A stretch of 57,743 nt of DNA from Alphaproteobacteria bacterium (GCA_947473475.1 CANJBZ010000028.1:1-57743), one strand, 5' to 3'; positions 16,451 through 25,072 are shown, counted from the stretch's first letter. Notes: generated by a model not told the origin, from the letters alone. Made by a program: numbers and translations.

Positions 16451-16863
16451 GCGATGATAAGCGCAGCCGTAAGCCCGTTCCGCGCCCGTCGCCGGAATCG
16501 CTGCCATTTTGGGAGGCCGCCAAAGAGCGGCGCTTGCTGCTGCCGCGATGCAATGCGTGCAGCCGATTCTTCTTCCCGCCGTCGCAGCGGTGCCGACATT
16601 GTCTTTCGCCCGACGTGAATTGGGTGGCGAGCAAGGGCACGGGCCGTGTCTATTCTTTCGTTGTGTACCACCGCCCCTATCATCCGGCGTTTGAGGGGGA
16701 CGTGCCGTACGTCGTTGCGATTGTCGAATTGGATGAAGGCGTGCGTCTGCTCAGCAATATCTTGGGCACGCCGCCGGAGGACGTTCGCTGCGATATGCGC
16801 GTGCGTGTGACCTTTGAAGACCGCGACGGCGCCTCCATTCCCATGTTCGAGCTCGCACCGTGA
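16447..16863 (+). CDS. DUF35 / OB-fold acyl-CoA-associated protein with zinc ribbon
   Basis: The 138-residue protein has an N-terminal helix (LPFWEAAKERRLLLPRC), a rubredoxin-like zinc ribbon with CNAC and CRHC pairs at about 35-53, then an OB-fold ending VRVTFEDRDG. This is the DUF35 architecture (ChsH2-like C-terminal domain). These proteins pair with thiolase-like or aldolase proteins, bind acyl-CoA and organise the active site. Both ends overlap neighbours: its ATG with the thiolase-like stop, and its stop with the GTG start of the ABC permease. The three genes form one tightly coupled operon. Confidence 0.9.
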   Translation: MSDDKRSRKPVPRPSPESLPFWEAAKERRLLLPRCNACSRFFFPPSQRCRHCLSPDVNWVASKGTGRVYSFVVYHRPYHPAFEGDVPYVVAIVELDEGVRLLSNILGTPPEDVRCDMRVRVTFEDRDGASIPMFELAP

Positions 16864-18563
16864 CCACGCGGGCATGGCGGGTGGCAGGTGTTTCCCCGCT
16901 CGTGCTCGGGCTTATTGCCATCCTGCTCGTGCTTATCGTGCCGCCGGTGATCTATCTCGTCCGGTCTTCGTTTCAGGAGATCGAATTCGACGGCTCGTTT
17001 GGTGCTTTTACCTTCGCGCATTATAGGGCGCTGATCGAGACGGACGGGCTTTTATCGGTTCTGGCGACAACGGGCCTTTACGCCGCGGGCTCTGCGCTCG
17101 TGGCGATCCTGCTGGGCGGCGTGCAGGCCTGGATAGTCGAACGCACCGATACGCCTTTGCGCGGATTGGTTATGATCGTGTCCATTGTGTCGCTCGGAAT
17201 CCCGAGCGTGCTGTATACGATTTCCTTCCTGCTGCTGCTCGGCAAAACGGGACCACTCAATGAGGCCATGATGGCGTTGACCGGCGCCGCCGATCCGCCA
17301 TTCAACGTCTATTCCCTGCCCGGCATGATCCTGATCCAGGGAATCGAATATACGCCGCTTTGCTTTCTTCTTTTGTCATCCGTGTTCCGCTCGACGGACG
17401 CCGCTTTTGAAGAAGCATCGATGATGTCGGGCGCGGGGCTTGGCGCCACGTTCCGCCGCATCACGCTGAAGCTGGTGACGCCTGGTATCGCGGCGCTATT
17501 GATCCTCATCTTCATCCGCGCCTTTGAGGCGTTCGAAACGCCTGCGCTTGTCGGCATGCCGGGACGCGTGCATGTGATGACCAACGACATCTATCAGAGC
17601 ATGCTCGATATTCCCCCCAATTATGGAGAGGCGAGCGCCTTCTCCATGGTCATGCTCGTCCTGATGGTCTTCCTGCTGCGGCTCTATGGCAATTTCTCGC
17701 GTCACGCCGAGAAGTATCAGACGATCAGCGGCAAAGGCTTTCGCCCGCGTGTGATGCGTATCGGCCGCTGGCGCTGGCTGACGACCGGCATATTGCTTCT
17801 GCTGTTCGCGTTGCTGATCGCACTGCCCGTGGGCATCACCTTGTGGGTGTCGCTCGTGCCCTTTTACGACGGCCTGAATGTCGAGGCGTTGTCGCGTTTT
17901 TCGCTGATGAATTATCGCACCGTCATTTTCGAAACATCCTTTACGTCCGCGCTTTCGAACACCTTCATATTGGGTATCGCCACGGCGACTTTGGTGGCTG
18001 CCTTCACCACCCTTGCCTCCTGGCTCGCGGTAAGACGTCAACCCGGTGCTTGGCTTCTGGATCAACTCGCCAGCGCGCCGTTGGTATTTCCGGCCATCGT
18101 TCTCGCGGTAGCCTTCCTGCAACTGGTGTTGAACGTGCCGCTTGCGCTGTACGGCACGCTGCTGTCCATCATTGTCGCATCGATGGTGCAGTTCTTGCCT
18201 TTCGGAATGCGCTATTCCTATGCGGGCGTGCTGCAGGTGCATCGCGAACTGGAAGATGCCTCCGCCCTTTCGGGCGCGCGCACCGCGACCACATTCTTGC
18301 GCGTCGTCATCCCGCTCGTAGCCCCCGCCGTGGTCACGTGTTGGCTGTTCGTCTTCTTGATGGTTTCCAAAGCGGTATCGATCCCGTTGCTGCTGGCGGG
18401 ACCCAATTCGCAAGTGGTCGCGGTCACGATGTTCGAGATGTGGCAGAACGGCGTTGCACCGGAACTCGCCGCCCTCGGCATCATCTGGACCGCCGTCATG
18501 ACGATCGTGAGCACCGGCTTTTTCGTGCTGTCGCGCCGGTACGGTCTCAATAGCAGGGCCTGA
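16860..18563 (+). CDS. ABC transporter permease, double-domain iron/Fbp type
   Basis: This 567-residue protein has about 12 membrane segments in two BPD_transp_1 halves. Each half carries the EAA loop that docks the ATPase: EEASMMSGAGLGATFRRITL in the first and EDASALSGARTATTFLRVVI in the second. Fused permeases of this kind serve ferric-iron, thiamine or small organic-ligand importers. It starts with GTG overlapping the DUF35 stop. A solute-binding protein is encoded convergently right after it. No ABC ATPase gene lies within several kilobases, so the motor must come from elsewhere. Coupling of a permease to a CoA-ester lyase pair suggests uptake of the compound those enzymes degrade. Confidence 0.9.
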   Translation: MTTRAWRVAGVSPLVLGLIAILLVLIVPPVIYLVRSSFQEIEFDGSFGAFTFAHYRALIETDGLLSVLATTGLYAAGSALVAILLGGVQAWIVERTDTPLRGLVMIVSIVSLGIPSVLYTISFLLLLGKTGPLNEAMMALTGAADPPFNVYSLPGMILIQGIEYTPLCFLLLSSVFRSTDAAFEEASMMSGAGLGATFRRITLKLVTPGIAALLILIFIRAFEAFETPALVGMPGRVHVMTNDIYQSMLDIPPNYGEASAFSMVMLVLMVFLLRLYGNFSRHAEKYQTISGKGFRPRVMRIGRWRWLTTGILLLLFALLIALPVGITLWVSLVPFYDGLNVEALSRFSLMNYRTVIFETSFTSALSNTFILGIATATLVAAFTTLASWLAVRRQPGAWLLDQLASAPLVFPAIVLAVAFLQLVLNVPLALYGTLLSIIVASMVQFLPFGMRYSYAGVLQVHRELEDASALSGARTATTFLRVVIPLVAPAVVTCWLFVFLMVSKAVSIPLLLAGPNSQVVAVTMFEMWQNGVAPELAALGIIWTAVMTIVSTGFFVLSRRYGLNSRA

Positions 18564-18625
18564 TCGGCAAGAATGCACATCGCCGCGATTTCCGCGCCTT
18601 TGAGAGTCAGGCCGCGTTGCTACGA

Positions 18626-19705
18626 TCACCCAAAATGCTTTTTCAGCAGCCCCGCTACTTTGCTGTGCGTCGCATAGAGCATTTCATCATCGATGAACGT
18701 CTCTTTCAACCCGGCCAAGCGCGGGCTAACGGGCTGCAGATCTTTCAGAGGCTGCACGTCCTGGTTCACTGGAAAATATTGCGCGTCGCGCAACACGGTC
18801 TGCCCTTCCGCCGATAGAACATAATCCACAAACAGCATCGCAGCGTGTGGGTGCTTGGTCCCTTTCGGGATCATGATGCTGGCAACAGTCGCCGGCATGG
18901 GTTGCAGAACCTGTGCGGCGATGGGGGCACCCTTGCTCGCTGCAATGATTGGCAGATGCTGAGCGGTCGTCAGTGTGATGGCGTACTCGCCGGCAATCAC
19001 CCGGTCGATCAGAGCCTGAGCGCTCCCGGTAAAACCCACCACATTCTGGGCGGCCAATGCCTTCAGATAAGCGTCGGCCTTTGCCTCGCCCATACTCAAC
19101 ATGACGTTGGCGACGAACATGTGCGCACCGGAATCCGAACCGACGCGCCAGGCCATCTGGTTCTTCCATTTCGGGTCCAGGAGGTCGGAGAAACTCTTTG
19201 GCTGCGTTCCCGGCGGGACCAGTTTCGTGTTGAACGCCGTCCCGTAATAGGAGAAGCGCGTCGCGGCGGTCAGCCCTGTCGCGTCGCGGTACTGCGCCGG
19301 CGTTTTCTGGGTTTCGGGCGATGTGAACGGTTGCAGGAAGCGGCTCTTGATGAAGATGGGCGCAAGTTCACTGCCCTCGATAAGATCGCCGGACGGCGAC
19401 CCGGCGCGAAGCTCGGCCAGCATTTTCTGCGCGATGTTCACTTCGGTCCCGCGCCAGGATTCGACCGCAACAAACGGATATTTCTTCTTGAAGCCGTCCG
19501 TGATCGCCTTCAGCCCAAGATTGGGGATCAGCGAGGAATAAAACATCAGGCGGCCTTCGCGCCGGGCGCCTGCGCTAAGAAATGCCGCGCGATCCGCTCC
19601 GCGATAGTCGAATGGATCGGCTGACGCCGCCAGGACGCGCGCGCCCGTCAGCAGGTAGGCACCGGCGGCCGCGAACGTGCGGCGCGTGAGACGCACATGT
19701 TTCAT
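18626..19705 (-). CDS. Periplasmic solute-binding protein of ABC importer (family 1, Fe/small-ligand type)
   Basis: The 359-residue protein has an N-terminal export signal beginning MKHVRLTRRTFAAAGAYLL, with a twin-arginine-like RRTF, cleaved after something like ARVLAASA. The body shows EGRLMFYSSLIPNLGLKAI, AFNTKLVPPGTQPKSFSDLL and PKGTKHPHAAMLFVDYVLS, the normal landmarks of extracellular solute-binding family 1/ferric-binding proteins. It probably delivers ligand to the convergent double permease 60 bases away. The ATG overlaps the stop of a 44-residue membrane peptide gene by four bases. A related protein is encoded at 52.5 kb. Confidence 0.88.
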   Translation of the reverse strand: MKHVRLTRRTFAAAGAYLLTGARVLAASADPFDYRGADRAAFLSAGARREGRLMFYSSLIPNLGLKAITDGFKKKYPFVAVESWRGTEVNIAQKMLAELRAGSPSGDLIEGSELAPIFIKSRFLQPFTSPETQKTPAQYRDATGLTAATRFSYYGTAFNTKLVPPGTQPKSFSDLLDPKWKNQMAWRVGSDSGAHMFVANVMLSMGEAKADAYLKALAAQNVVGFTGSAQALIDRVIAGEYAITLTTAQHLPIIAASKGAPIAAQVLQPMPATVASIMIPKGTKHPHAAMLFVDYVLSAEGQTVLRDAQYFPVNQDVQPLKDLQPVSPRLAGLKETFIDDEMLYATHSKVAGLLKKHFG

Positions 19706-19836
19706 AGGCCACGCACAAGGGCGAGATACAGCAGAAGCAGGCCGACGCCTCCCAGCACGGCAATCGCGATGGCGGGAAGCCGCCGTGCCCGAAACGGAAA
19801 GGCAATCGCTCCCCTCAGCAATCCATGTTTTCCCAT
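19702..19836 (-). CDS. 44-residue single-span membrane peptide, coupled to the binding protein
   Basis: A 44-codon frame begins MGKHGLLRGAIAFPFRARR and ends in a hydrophobic stretch (AIAIAVLGGVGLLLLYLALV) that would cross the membrane once, with a positively charged N-terminal side facing the cytoplasm. A strong ribosome site (GGAGGAGAGG) lies just upstream of ATG 19836. The TGA stop overlaps the ATG of the solute-binding protein gene. The site and overlap make it very likely to be translated. No family is recognised. It could be a small accessory subunit of the importer. Confidence 0.65.
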   Translation of the reverse strand: MGKHGLLRGAIAFPFRARRLPAIAIAVLGGVGLLLLYLALVRGL

Positions 19837-19914
19837 TCGTCCTCTCCTCCCGCTTTGGGTTATGGTGCCCAGCATACCGGGGATGACATCCGGAGCGAAT
19901 AGGGAAGGAATAGC

Positions 19915-21267
19915 ATGGCCAAGACCCACGATCTGGCCGAGATCATCGGGACGCAACGATTTGGCGCGTTCCAACTGCGCATCGTCATCCTGTGCGGGCT
20001 GGTCCAATTTCTGGACGGGTTCGACACCCAGGCTCTGGCCTATGCCGCACCGGCACTGCGCGAGGCTTGGCATGTCACCCCGCCGCAGCTTGGGCTGGCG
20101 TTCAGCTTCGGCGCCTATGGGACGGGTATCGGTTCGGTACTGCTGTCGCCGCTGGCCGATATTTTTGGCCGCAAGCGCGTCGTGATCGGCGCGGTCATCC
20201 TGTTCGGCCTTTTAACGCTGGCGACCGTGGCGCTGACATCGATCGATCAGCTTCTGATTTTGCGGCCTCTTACCGGCTTCGGCCTTGGCGCCGCTTTACC
20301 ACTGACTTTTGTCATCGCGAATGAATTTGCGCCCGCGCGTTTCCGCGCGCGCATGGTTGCGATCATGGCCTGCGGCTTTGCCATTGGGGCGGCGTGCGGC
20401 GGCCTTTTGCAATCGGTGATGGCGCCGGCGTTCGGCTGGCAAGGCATCTTCTTGATCGGCGGAATCGTGCCGCTGCTGCTGGCCGTTGCCCTGGCGCTGT
20501 TTCTGCCGGAGTCGGTGCGATTTCTTGCGACGCGCCCCGGTACATCGGATCGCATCGCCCGCATTCTGAAACAGATGAACCCGGCCCTGGCGTTCAGCCC
20601 CGGCGATGAGTTTGCGTTGCCTGCGGAGTCGAAGAAGACTGGCCTGCGCCCGGCACGATTGTTCGCGGACGGGCGTGCAGTCATGACGATGCTGCTCTGG
20701 ATCACCTATCTGGTGTGCCTGATTTCCCTAAACACGCTCAACAATTGGCTGCCGGAGGCGCTGTCCATGCTCGGGCTTGCGCGCGATGAAGCGGTGCGGA
20801 CCACGACGCTGTTTCAATTTGGCGGTATCGCTGGCGTACTGCTGTTCGGTATAGCGGCGGACCGTATTGGCTACGCGCGCGTGCTTGTCCTCGCCTTTTT
20901 GGGCCTGGCGGTATTCGTCGCGGCGATCGGCTCTATTGGACCCTCTACCGCCTTGCTGGCGCTGGCGGTAGCAGGGACCGGCTTCTGCCTAGTGGGCGCG
21001 AACAACATGCTGAATGCATACACGGCCACGCTCTACCCGACCGATATTCGATCGACCGCCGTGGGCTGGGGGGGAAGCTTTGGCCGTTTCGTTGGCGGGC
21101 TTGGCCCGTTCTTTGGCGGCATTCTGCTTCACGAAATGCCGCTAAACACGGTGTTTTTCATTTTTGCCGTTCCGGCACTCTGTGGAGCACTAGCCGTACT
21201 GGCGCTTCAACGGTTACGCCTCACGCCGCCGCAACTCTTCTCCGCGAAGGCCGAGGCCGGCATTTAA
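19915..21267 (+). CDS. MFS transporter, aromatic acid:H+ symporter (AAHS) type
   Basis: This 450-residue protein has 12 predicted membrane segments. After a cytoplasmic start it reads LCGLVQFLDGFDTQALAYAAPAL, the DGxD motif of PcaK/AAHS carriers, then SPLADIFGRKR for the cytoplasmic loop 2-3 motif and a matching second-half motif (GIAADRIGYARV). Such carriers import 4-hydroxybenzoate, protocatechuate and similar acids. The start has AAGGAA six bases before it. It is divergent from the 44-residue peptide/binding-protein pair. The preference for aromatic acids is by family only. Confidence 0.88.
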   Translation: MAKTHDLAEIIGTQRFGAFQLRIVILCGLVQFLDGFDTQALAYAAPALREAWHVTPPQLGLAFSFGAYGTGIGSVLLSPLADIFGRKRVVIGAVILFGLLTLATVALTSIDQLLILRPLTGFGLGAALPLTFVIANEFAPARFRARMVAIMACGFAIGAACGGLLQSVMAPAFGWQGIFLIGGIVPLLLAVALALFLPESVRFLATRPGTSDRIARILKQMNPALAFSPGDEFALPAESKKTGLRPARLFADGRAVMTMLLWITYLVCLISLNTLNNWLPEALSMLGLARDEAVRTTTLFQFGGIAGVLLFGIAADRIGYARVLVLAFLGLAVFVAAIGSIGPSTALLALAVAGTGFCLVGANNMLNAYTATLYPTDIRSTAVGWGGSFGRFVGGLGPFFGGILLHEMPLNTVFFIFAVPALCGALAVLALQRLRLTPPQLFSAKAEAGI

Positions 21268-21290
21268 AGACTGAGCTGAGCGCCCTGGAA

Positions 21291-21306
21291 TTTGATCTAG
21301 ATCAAA
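21291..21306. promoter_or_regulatory. Perfect FNR/FixK-type operator
   Basis: TTTGATCTAGATCAAA is a perfect 16-bp palindrome containing TTGAT-N4-ATCAA, the site of FNR, FixK, Anr and FnrL regulators that respond to low oxygen. Placed at -41.5, as in class II activation, its transcript would begin at about 21340, essentially at ATG 21338 of the next small gene, so a leaderless message is possible. The site lies 24 bases after the MFS stop and could instead act as a repressor site. Confidence 0.75.
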
Positions 21307-21337
21307 AATGCGATTGGGCCTGCGGTTACCGTTCCCC

Positions 21338-21499
21338 ATGCAGGAACATGCAGCCGTTTTGAAGCACCGCATCGACTTCTGCCGGAAGCAGCTGAGCCAA
21401 GGTGTTCTGGCAGACGAAGGTGACCGGCTCGCGCGTCAAATCATGGAACTGGAAATCGAGCTGGAGGAACATCTCCGCCGTTTCCCGGCTGGCGACTGA
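21338..21499 (+). CDS. Small charged protein, 53 aa, downstream of an FNR box
   Basis: Reading from ATG 21338 gives MQEHAAVLKHRIDFCRKQLS and then a mostly helical chain ending MELEIELEEHLRRFPAGD. It is a short amphipathic, acidic helix pair with one cysteine; no family is recognised. An earlier in-frame ATG at 21308 would add ten residues but starts two bases after the FNR palindrome and has no ribosome site. The FNR operator immediately upstream suggests expression under low oxygen. Confidence 0.5.
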   Translation: MQEHAAVLKHRIDFCRKQLSQGVLADEGDRLARQIMELEIELEEHLRRFPAGD

Positions 21500-21560
21500 T
21501 CGCGTCACACGCGGCTAGGCTGAAACCCGGAATTGGTGCGAACATTCTGTGCCCTTTGTT

Positions 21561-23333
21561 TTACGCATGCATCAAGGCGCCGGGATTTTTCAGGTACTGC
21601 GTCGTGATTGCGTTGGCCGAAAAATACGCCAGCGCGGCGATAGTGCCCGTCGGGTTGTAACCGGGGTTCTGCGGAAATGCCGCGCCGCCCATGACGAAGA
21701 GATTGCTGACGTCCCAGCTTTGCAGATAGCGGTTCAGTGCGCTGGTGCGGGGATCGGTGCCCATGATGACGCCGCCCGTGTGGTGCGAGGACTGGCCGGT
21801 GATGTTGTCGAAATCGCCGGTGCGCGGCTGTGGCGTGCCGATGATTTTCGCGTTCGCCGCCCGCGCCATTTCGACGGTGCGATCGGTCAGGAATTGCGAC
21901 ATCTTCTGGTCGTTGGGGGAATAATTGTACGTCATCCGCACCAGCGGACGGCCGATCGCGTCTTTGTAATTGGGATCGAGGTCGAGGTAATTGGTGCGCC
22001 ATGCGTAAGAGGCGCCATGCGCGCTGATGGGGAATGTGTGATTGTACCAGCGCGTGGTCTCTTCCTTCCACTTGCCGCCCCAGCGCGGGGTGCCCGGCGG
22101 TACAGCCCGCACCTGGATGGGACGGCCGCCGCTGATTGACGGATAAAGATAGCCGCCGCCGAAAAAGCCCAAGCCCGCATGGTCGAAATTGTCGCCTTGG
22201 AAGTCATCGAGCGCCGCAGGATTAACGCCGGTGCCGATGAACGGATTGATTTCGTCCTCGACGAACAACTGCACCGACGACATGACCTGCAGGCAGAAAT
22301 TCTTGCCGATAACGCCACGCCCCGTCCGCGGATCGTAGGGCTGACCAATTCCCGCGCTGAGCATCAGCGAGACATTGTTGAAGGGATAGGCGCACAACAC
22401 GACCATATCGGCCGGCTGCTCCAGCTCCTCGCCCGTCTCGCGGTTGACGTAGACGACACCGCGAACCTTCTTGGCAGCTTTATCGTAGACGAGGTTTTTG
22501 ACATAGGCATGCGAGCGCAGCTCGAACCTTTTATCGGCCAGCAGCACCGGCATCAAACAGATATTCGGGCTGGCTTTGGAATTGGATTCGCAGCCGAAAT
22601 ATTCGCAATGGCCGCAATATTGGCAGGCGCCGAGCGTTTGGCCTTCGTTGTTCGTATAGGCCGCGCTGTTATTGGATGAGGGCGTGGGAAACGGATGCCA
22701 GCCGAGCTTTTTGGCGGCATCGGTAAAGATCAATCCCGCCTGGGACATTATCAGCGGCTTGTTAGGATAGTCGCTTTGGCGTGGACCTTCGAAGGGGTTG
22801 CCGCCGTCCTGAATTTGTCCGCGCAAATTGCCGGCTTTACCGGACGTACCGCACAGCTTTTCGAACCGTTCGTAATAGGGCTCAAGCTCATCATAGGTGA
22901 CGCCCCAATCCTGCACGGTCAGGTCGGCGGGAATGGCGCGTTTGCCGTAGCGGTTTTCCAGATGCGAGCGCAGAACGAATTCGCTGGGAAGGTTGCGCCA
23001 GGTCACGCCGTTCCAATGCGTGCCCGCGCCGCCAACACCATCGCCCAATGGAAACGCGCCCCAGCGCCGCATCGGCAGCGCCGCTTCATCGGGCGTGTGC
23101 CGCATGGTGATCGTCTCGACCGCGTTATCCAGCATGAGCTGGAAGCGTAGGCGGTATTTCAGCTCATCGCGGATTCCGGGTAGAGCGAAATCTTCATGCG
23201 GTGAGCGGAAGGCGCCGCGTTCCAGCCCGACGACGGAAAGCCCCGCCTTCGTCAGTTCGCGCGCCATGACGCTGCCGGTCCAGCCCATCCCAACCATGAC
23301 GGCATCGACGGCCTTGAGTTTTCTTGGGGCCAT
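21561..23333 (-). CDS. GMC-family FAD oxidoreductase (gluconate 2-dehydrogenase flavoprotein type)
   Basis: The 590-residue flavoprotein opens with AVMVGMGWTGSVMARELTKAG, the dinucleotide-binding GxGxxG loop, and continues with GDGVGGAGTHWNGVTWRNLP and GACQYCGHCEYFGCESNSK. It closes with SSHHTGGVIMGTD and GYNPTGTIAALA, which contain the active-site His and FAD contacts. This set fits the large subunit of membrane-bound gluconate/sorbitol-type dehydrogenases that feed electrons to a cytochrome c subunit. ATG 23333 is chosen because it follows the upstream gene by 10 bases and has AAGAGAA before it. No signal peptide is present; export would ride on the Tat-signalled small subunit upstream. Confidence 0.88.
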   Translation of the reverse strand: MAPRKLKAVDAVMVGMGWTGSVMARELTKAGLSVVGLERGAFRSPHEDFALPGIRDELKYRLRFQLMLDNAVETITMRHTPDEAALPMRRWGAFPLGDGVGGAGTHWNGVTWRNLPSEFVLRSHLENRYGKRAIPADLTVQDWGVTYDELEPYYERFEKLCGTSGKAGNLRGQIQDGGNPFEGPRQSDYPNKPLIMSQAGLIFTDAAKKLGWHPFPTPSSNNSAAYTNNEGQTLGACQYCGHCEYFGCESNSKASPNICLMPVLLADKRFELRSHAYVKNLVYDKAAKKVRGVVYVNRETGEELEQPADMVVLCAYPFNNVSLMLSAGIGQPYDPRTGRGVIGKNFCLQVMSSVQLFVEDEINPFIGTGVNPAALDDFQGDNFDHAGLGFFGGGYLYPSISGGRPIQVRAVPPGTPRWGGKWKEETTRWYNHTFPISAHGASYAWRTNYLDLDPNYKDAIGRPLVRMTYNYSPNDQKMSQFLTDRTVEMARAANAKIIGTPQPRTGDFDNITGQSSHHTGGVIMGTDPRTSALNRYLQSWDVSNLFVMGGAAFPQNPGYNPTGTIAALAYFSANAITTQYLKNPGALMHA

Positions 23334-23343
23334 GACGGTTCTC

Positions 23344-24060
23344 TTACGAAAAATCGGCGATAGATTGCGGTTCAATACTGATCTTCTTGCCGCGCAAGGC
23401 TTCGGCCTTCGCGCCCCAGGTTGCGGGCAGACCCGGATAACCGATCATCCGCCACGAAACCTTGTTGCGATTGCCGCCATACATGGGATCGGCGAAGAAG
23501 CCTTCCATCGCCGATTGCAGAAGCGCTTCGAAGAAGGGCTTGGCTTCCAATCCGTCGAATTGGGCCTGGCCGCTTTCCATGGCCGTCAGCGCGGACGAAC
23601 GGTCGGCCGGGGACAGACGGTCCAATGTTTTGCCATAGGTTTTCACTGTCCAGGCATTCGTGGCTTTCACGCCGGCGGCGAAATACTCTCGCGGGCTGAG
23701 CGGTAGCTGATAGCCGTGCTCAGGTCTGGCCGGCAGGAAGGGCCCATTGCGGTAGAGCTTTGCGCCATTGCCCCATGCGCCGGCAAGCTGCCGGTCGATA
23801 TAGGTAACGCAGCCGCAATCGGTGCCCGAGGGAGACAGGTTGTCAGCCGGTATTATCGCGTCGTAGACGGCAGAGAAAAACGCCGCCTCATCCGCAGTCA
23901 GGGTCAACAGCGGTTCAGGCGGCGGCGGAGTGCTCCCGCCTTGCGCCCCAGCACCCGTTTGCGCCTCCGCTGGGCGCGGCAGGGCGCCTGCGGTCAGCGC
24001 GGTCGCCGCCAATGCGCCGCCCTTCAAAAAGTCGCGGCGTGGAACGTCTTGGTCCGCCAT
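23344..24060 (-). CDS. Gluconate 2-dehydrogenase subunit 3 family protein, Tat-exported
   Basis: The 238-residue protein starts MADQDVPRRDFLKGGALAAT, a clear twin-arginine signal (RRDFLKGG) followed by a hydrophobic stretch and an APxxA-like cut site. The mature part, with LLTLTADEAAFFSAVYDAIIPA and CVTYIDRQLAG, matches the gluconate dehydrogenase small subunit. This subunit pairs with the flavoprotein and carries it through the Tat pathway. AGGAGGGGAAG lies directly before ATG 24060; longer readings to 24321 cross a separate short gene. The usual cytochrome c partner gene is absent from the neighbourhood. Confidence 0.88.
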   Translation of the reverse strand: MADQDVPRRDFLKGGALAATALTAGALPRPAEAQTGAGAQGGSTPPPPEPLLTLTADEAAFFSAVYDAIIPADNLSPSGTDCGCVTYIDRQLAGAWGNGAKLYRNGPFLPARPEHGYQLPLSPREYFAAGVKATNAWTVKTYGKTLDRLSPADRSSALTAMESGQAQFDGLEAKPFFEALLQSAMEGFFADPMYGGNRNKVSWRMIGYPGLPATWGAKAEALRGKKISIEPQSIADFS

Positions 24061-24128
24061 CTTCCCCTCCTGAGCGCGCAGATTCCCGTGCGCGGCTGGC
24101 GGCAATATAGCAGATGCGGAGGACGGCT

Positions 24129-24305
24129 CTACCGTGACGGTGCGGGGCTCACCCCACCGAAGTTGGGGTTGACGAACACGACGTTTGGCGGCGGCTCCTG
24201 CGGGGGCGGCGCATTGCGCCGATCGACGTAATAGATCGCGGCGACCACGATTCCGATGGCCAGAAGCGCGATCAATCTCGGTGTTCCCCGTCCCATTCGG
24301 CCCAT
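24129..24305 (-). CDS. 58-residue membrane-anchored proline-rich protein
   Basis: A 58-codon frame reads MGRMGRGTPRLIALLAIGIV and then VAAIYYVDRR, a single membrane span with a basic cytoplasmic start. A periplasmic tail follows, containing APPPQEPPPNVVF and NPNFGGVSPAP. It sits between DUF1345 and the dehydrogenase small subunit on the same strand, so it is probably part of the same transcript. No ribosome site is obvious; a second ATG three codons in is possible. No family is recognised. Confidence 0.55.
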   Translation of the reverse strand: MGRMGRGTPRLIALLAIGIVVAAIYYVDRRNAPPPQEPPPNVVFVNPNFGGVSPAPSR

Positions 24306-24356
24306 GTCGGCAACGGAGCATCCGCCCCTCTCACAGTCAAGAGCAGAGCCAGCCGC

Positions 24357-25004
24357 TCACTGCCCCAGCGTGACGGCGGCGTTGACTGCCACGGCAATCA
24401 AAATGGTGTTGAAGACGAATGTGATGACGGAATGCACCAGCACGACCTGCCGCATGCGCGTGCTGACGACCGTCACATCGGAGACTTGCGCGGTCATTCC
24501 GATGACAAAAGAATGATACACGAAATCCCAGGCATGCGGCTCATCCGTGTCGGGGAATTTCAACCCGCCGCCGTCGTAGCGCTCTCCGTCCCGGAAGTCG
24601 CCTGCGTAATAGCGCTGCGCGTAATGCAGGGCTGCGACCGTGTGCAGCATGAGCCATCCCAAGGGGGCGCTCGCAAGTGTCAGAAGAAGCTGTGCGGTGT
24701 CCGGCTTTTCCGCTTGCGCAAACAAAAGGAAGATCGAACCCAGACTGACCGTGACCGCGCCGACGGCGATGGAGGCGATCAAGCCGATCCCTTCATTCTC
24801 AAGATCGGCAATGCGGCGCAATCTTTCCGGGGTCGCGCTCACCACGACCGCGGATATCAGGAGCAAATAGATAGCGAAGAACGTGTCGGCTGCGACCACG
24901 ATGGCAAGGTGCGGCCATGCTTGCGCCGTCACCACCCCGGCGGCAATTCCAGCAAATGCCGCCGAATAGAAGCGCATATGCTTTTTGAGATGCGAAACCG
25001 TCAT
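24357..25004 (-). CDS. DUF1345 family membrane protein
   Basis: The 215-residue protein has five or six hydrophobic segments and the DUF1345 signature near its end: DFVYHSFVIGMTAQVSDVTV followed by STRMRQVVLVHSVITFVFNT. The function is unknown. ATG 25004 (MTVSHLKKHMRFY) is chosen because the longer open frame to 25322 runs through the end of the CoA-transferase gene with low-complexity arginine-rich reading. It follows that gene by about 70 bases. Confidence 0.85.
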   Translation of the reverse strand: MTVSHLKKHMRFYSAAFAGIAAGVVTAQAWPHLAIVVAADTFFAIYLLLISAVVVSATPERLRRIADLENEGIGLIASIAVGAVTVSLGSIFLLFAQAEKPDTAQLLLTLASAPLGWLMLHTVAALHYAQRYYAGDFRDGERYDGGGLKFPDTDEPHAWDFVYHSFVIGMTAQVSDVTVVSTRMRQVVLVHSVITFVFNTILIAVAVNAAVTLGQ

Positions 25005-25072
25005 CCACAGTCTGTCATCGAAGAAGCCAATCTTGGAACAGGCATTGCCGTATTGCGAGCAAGAAGTAATCG

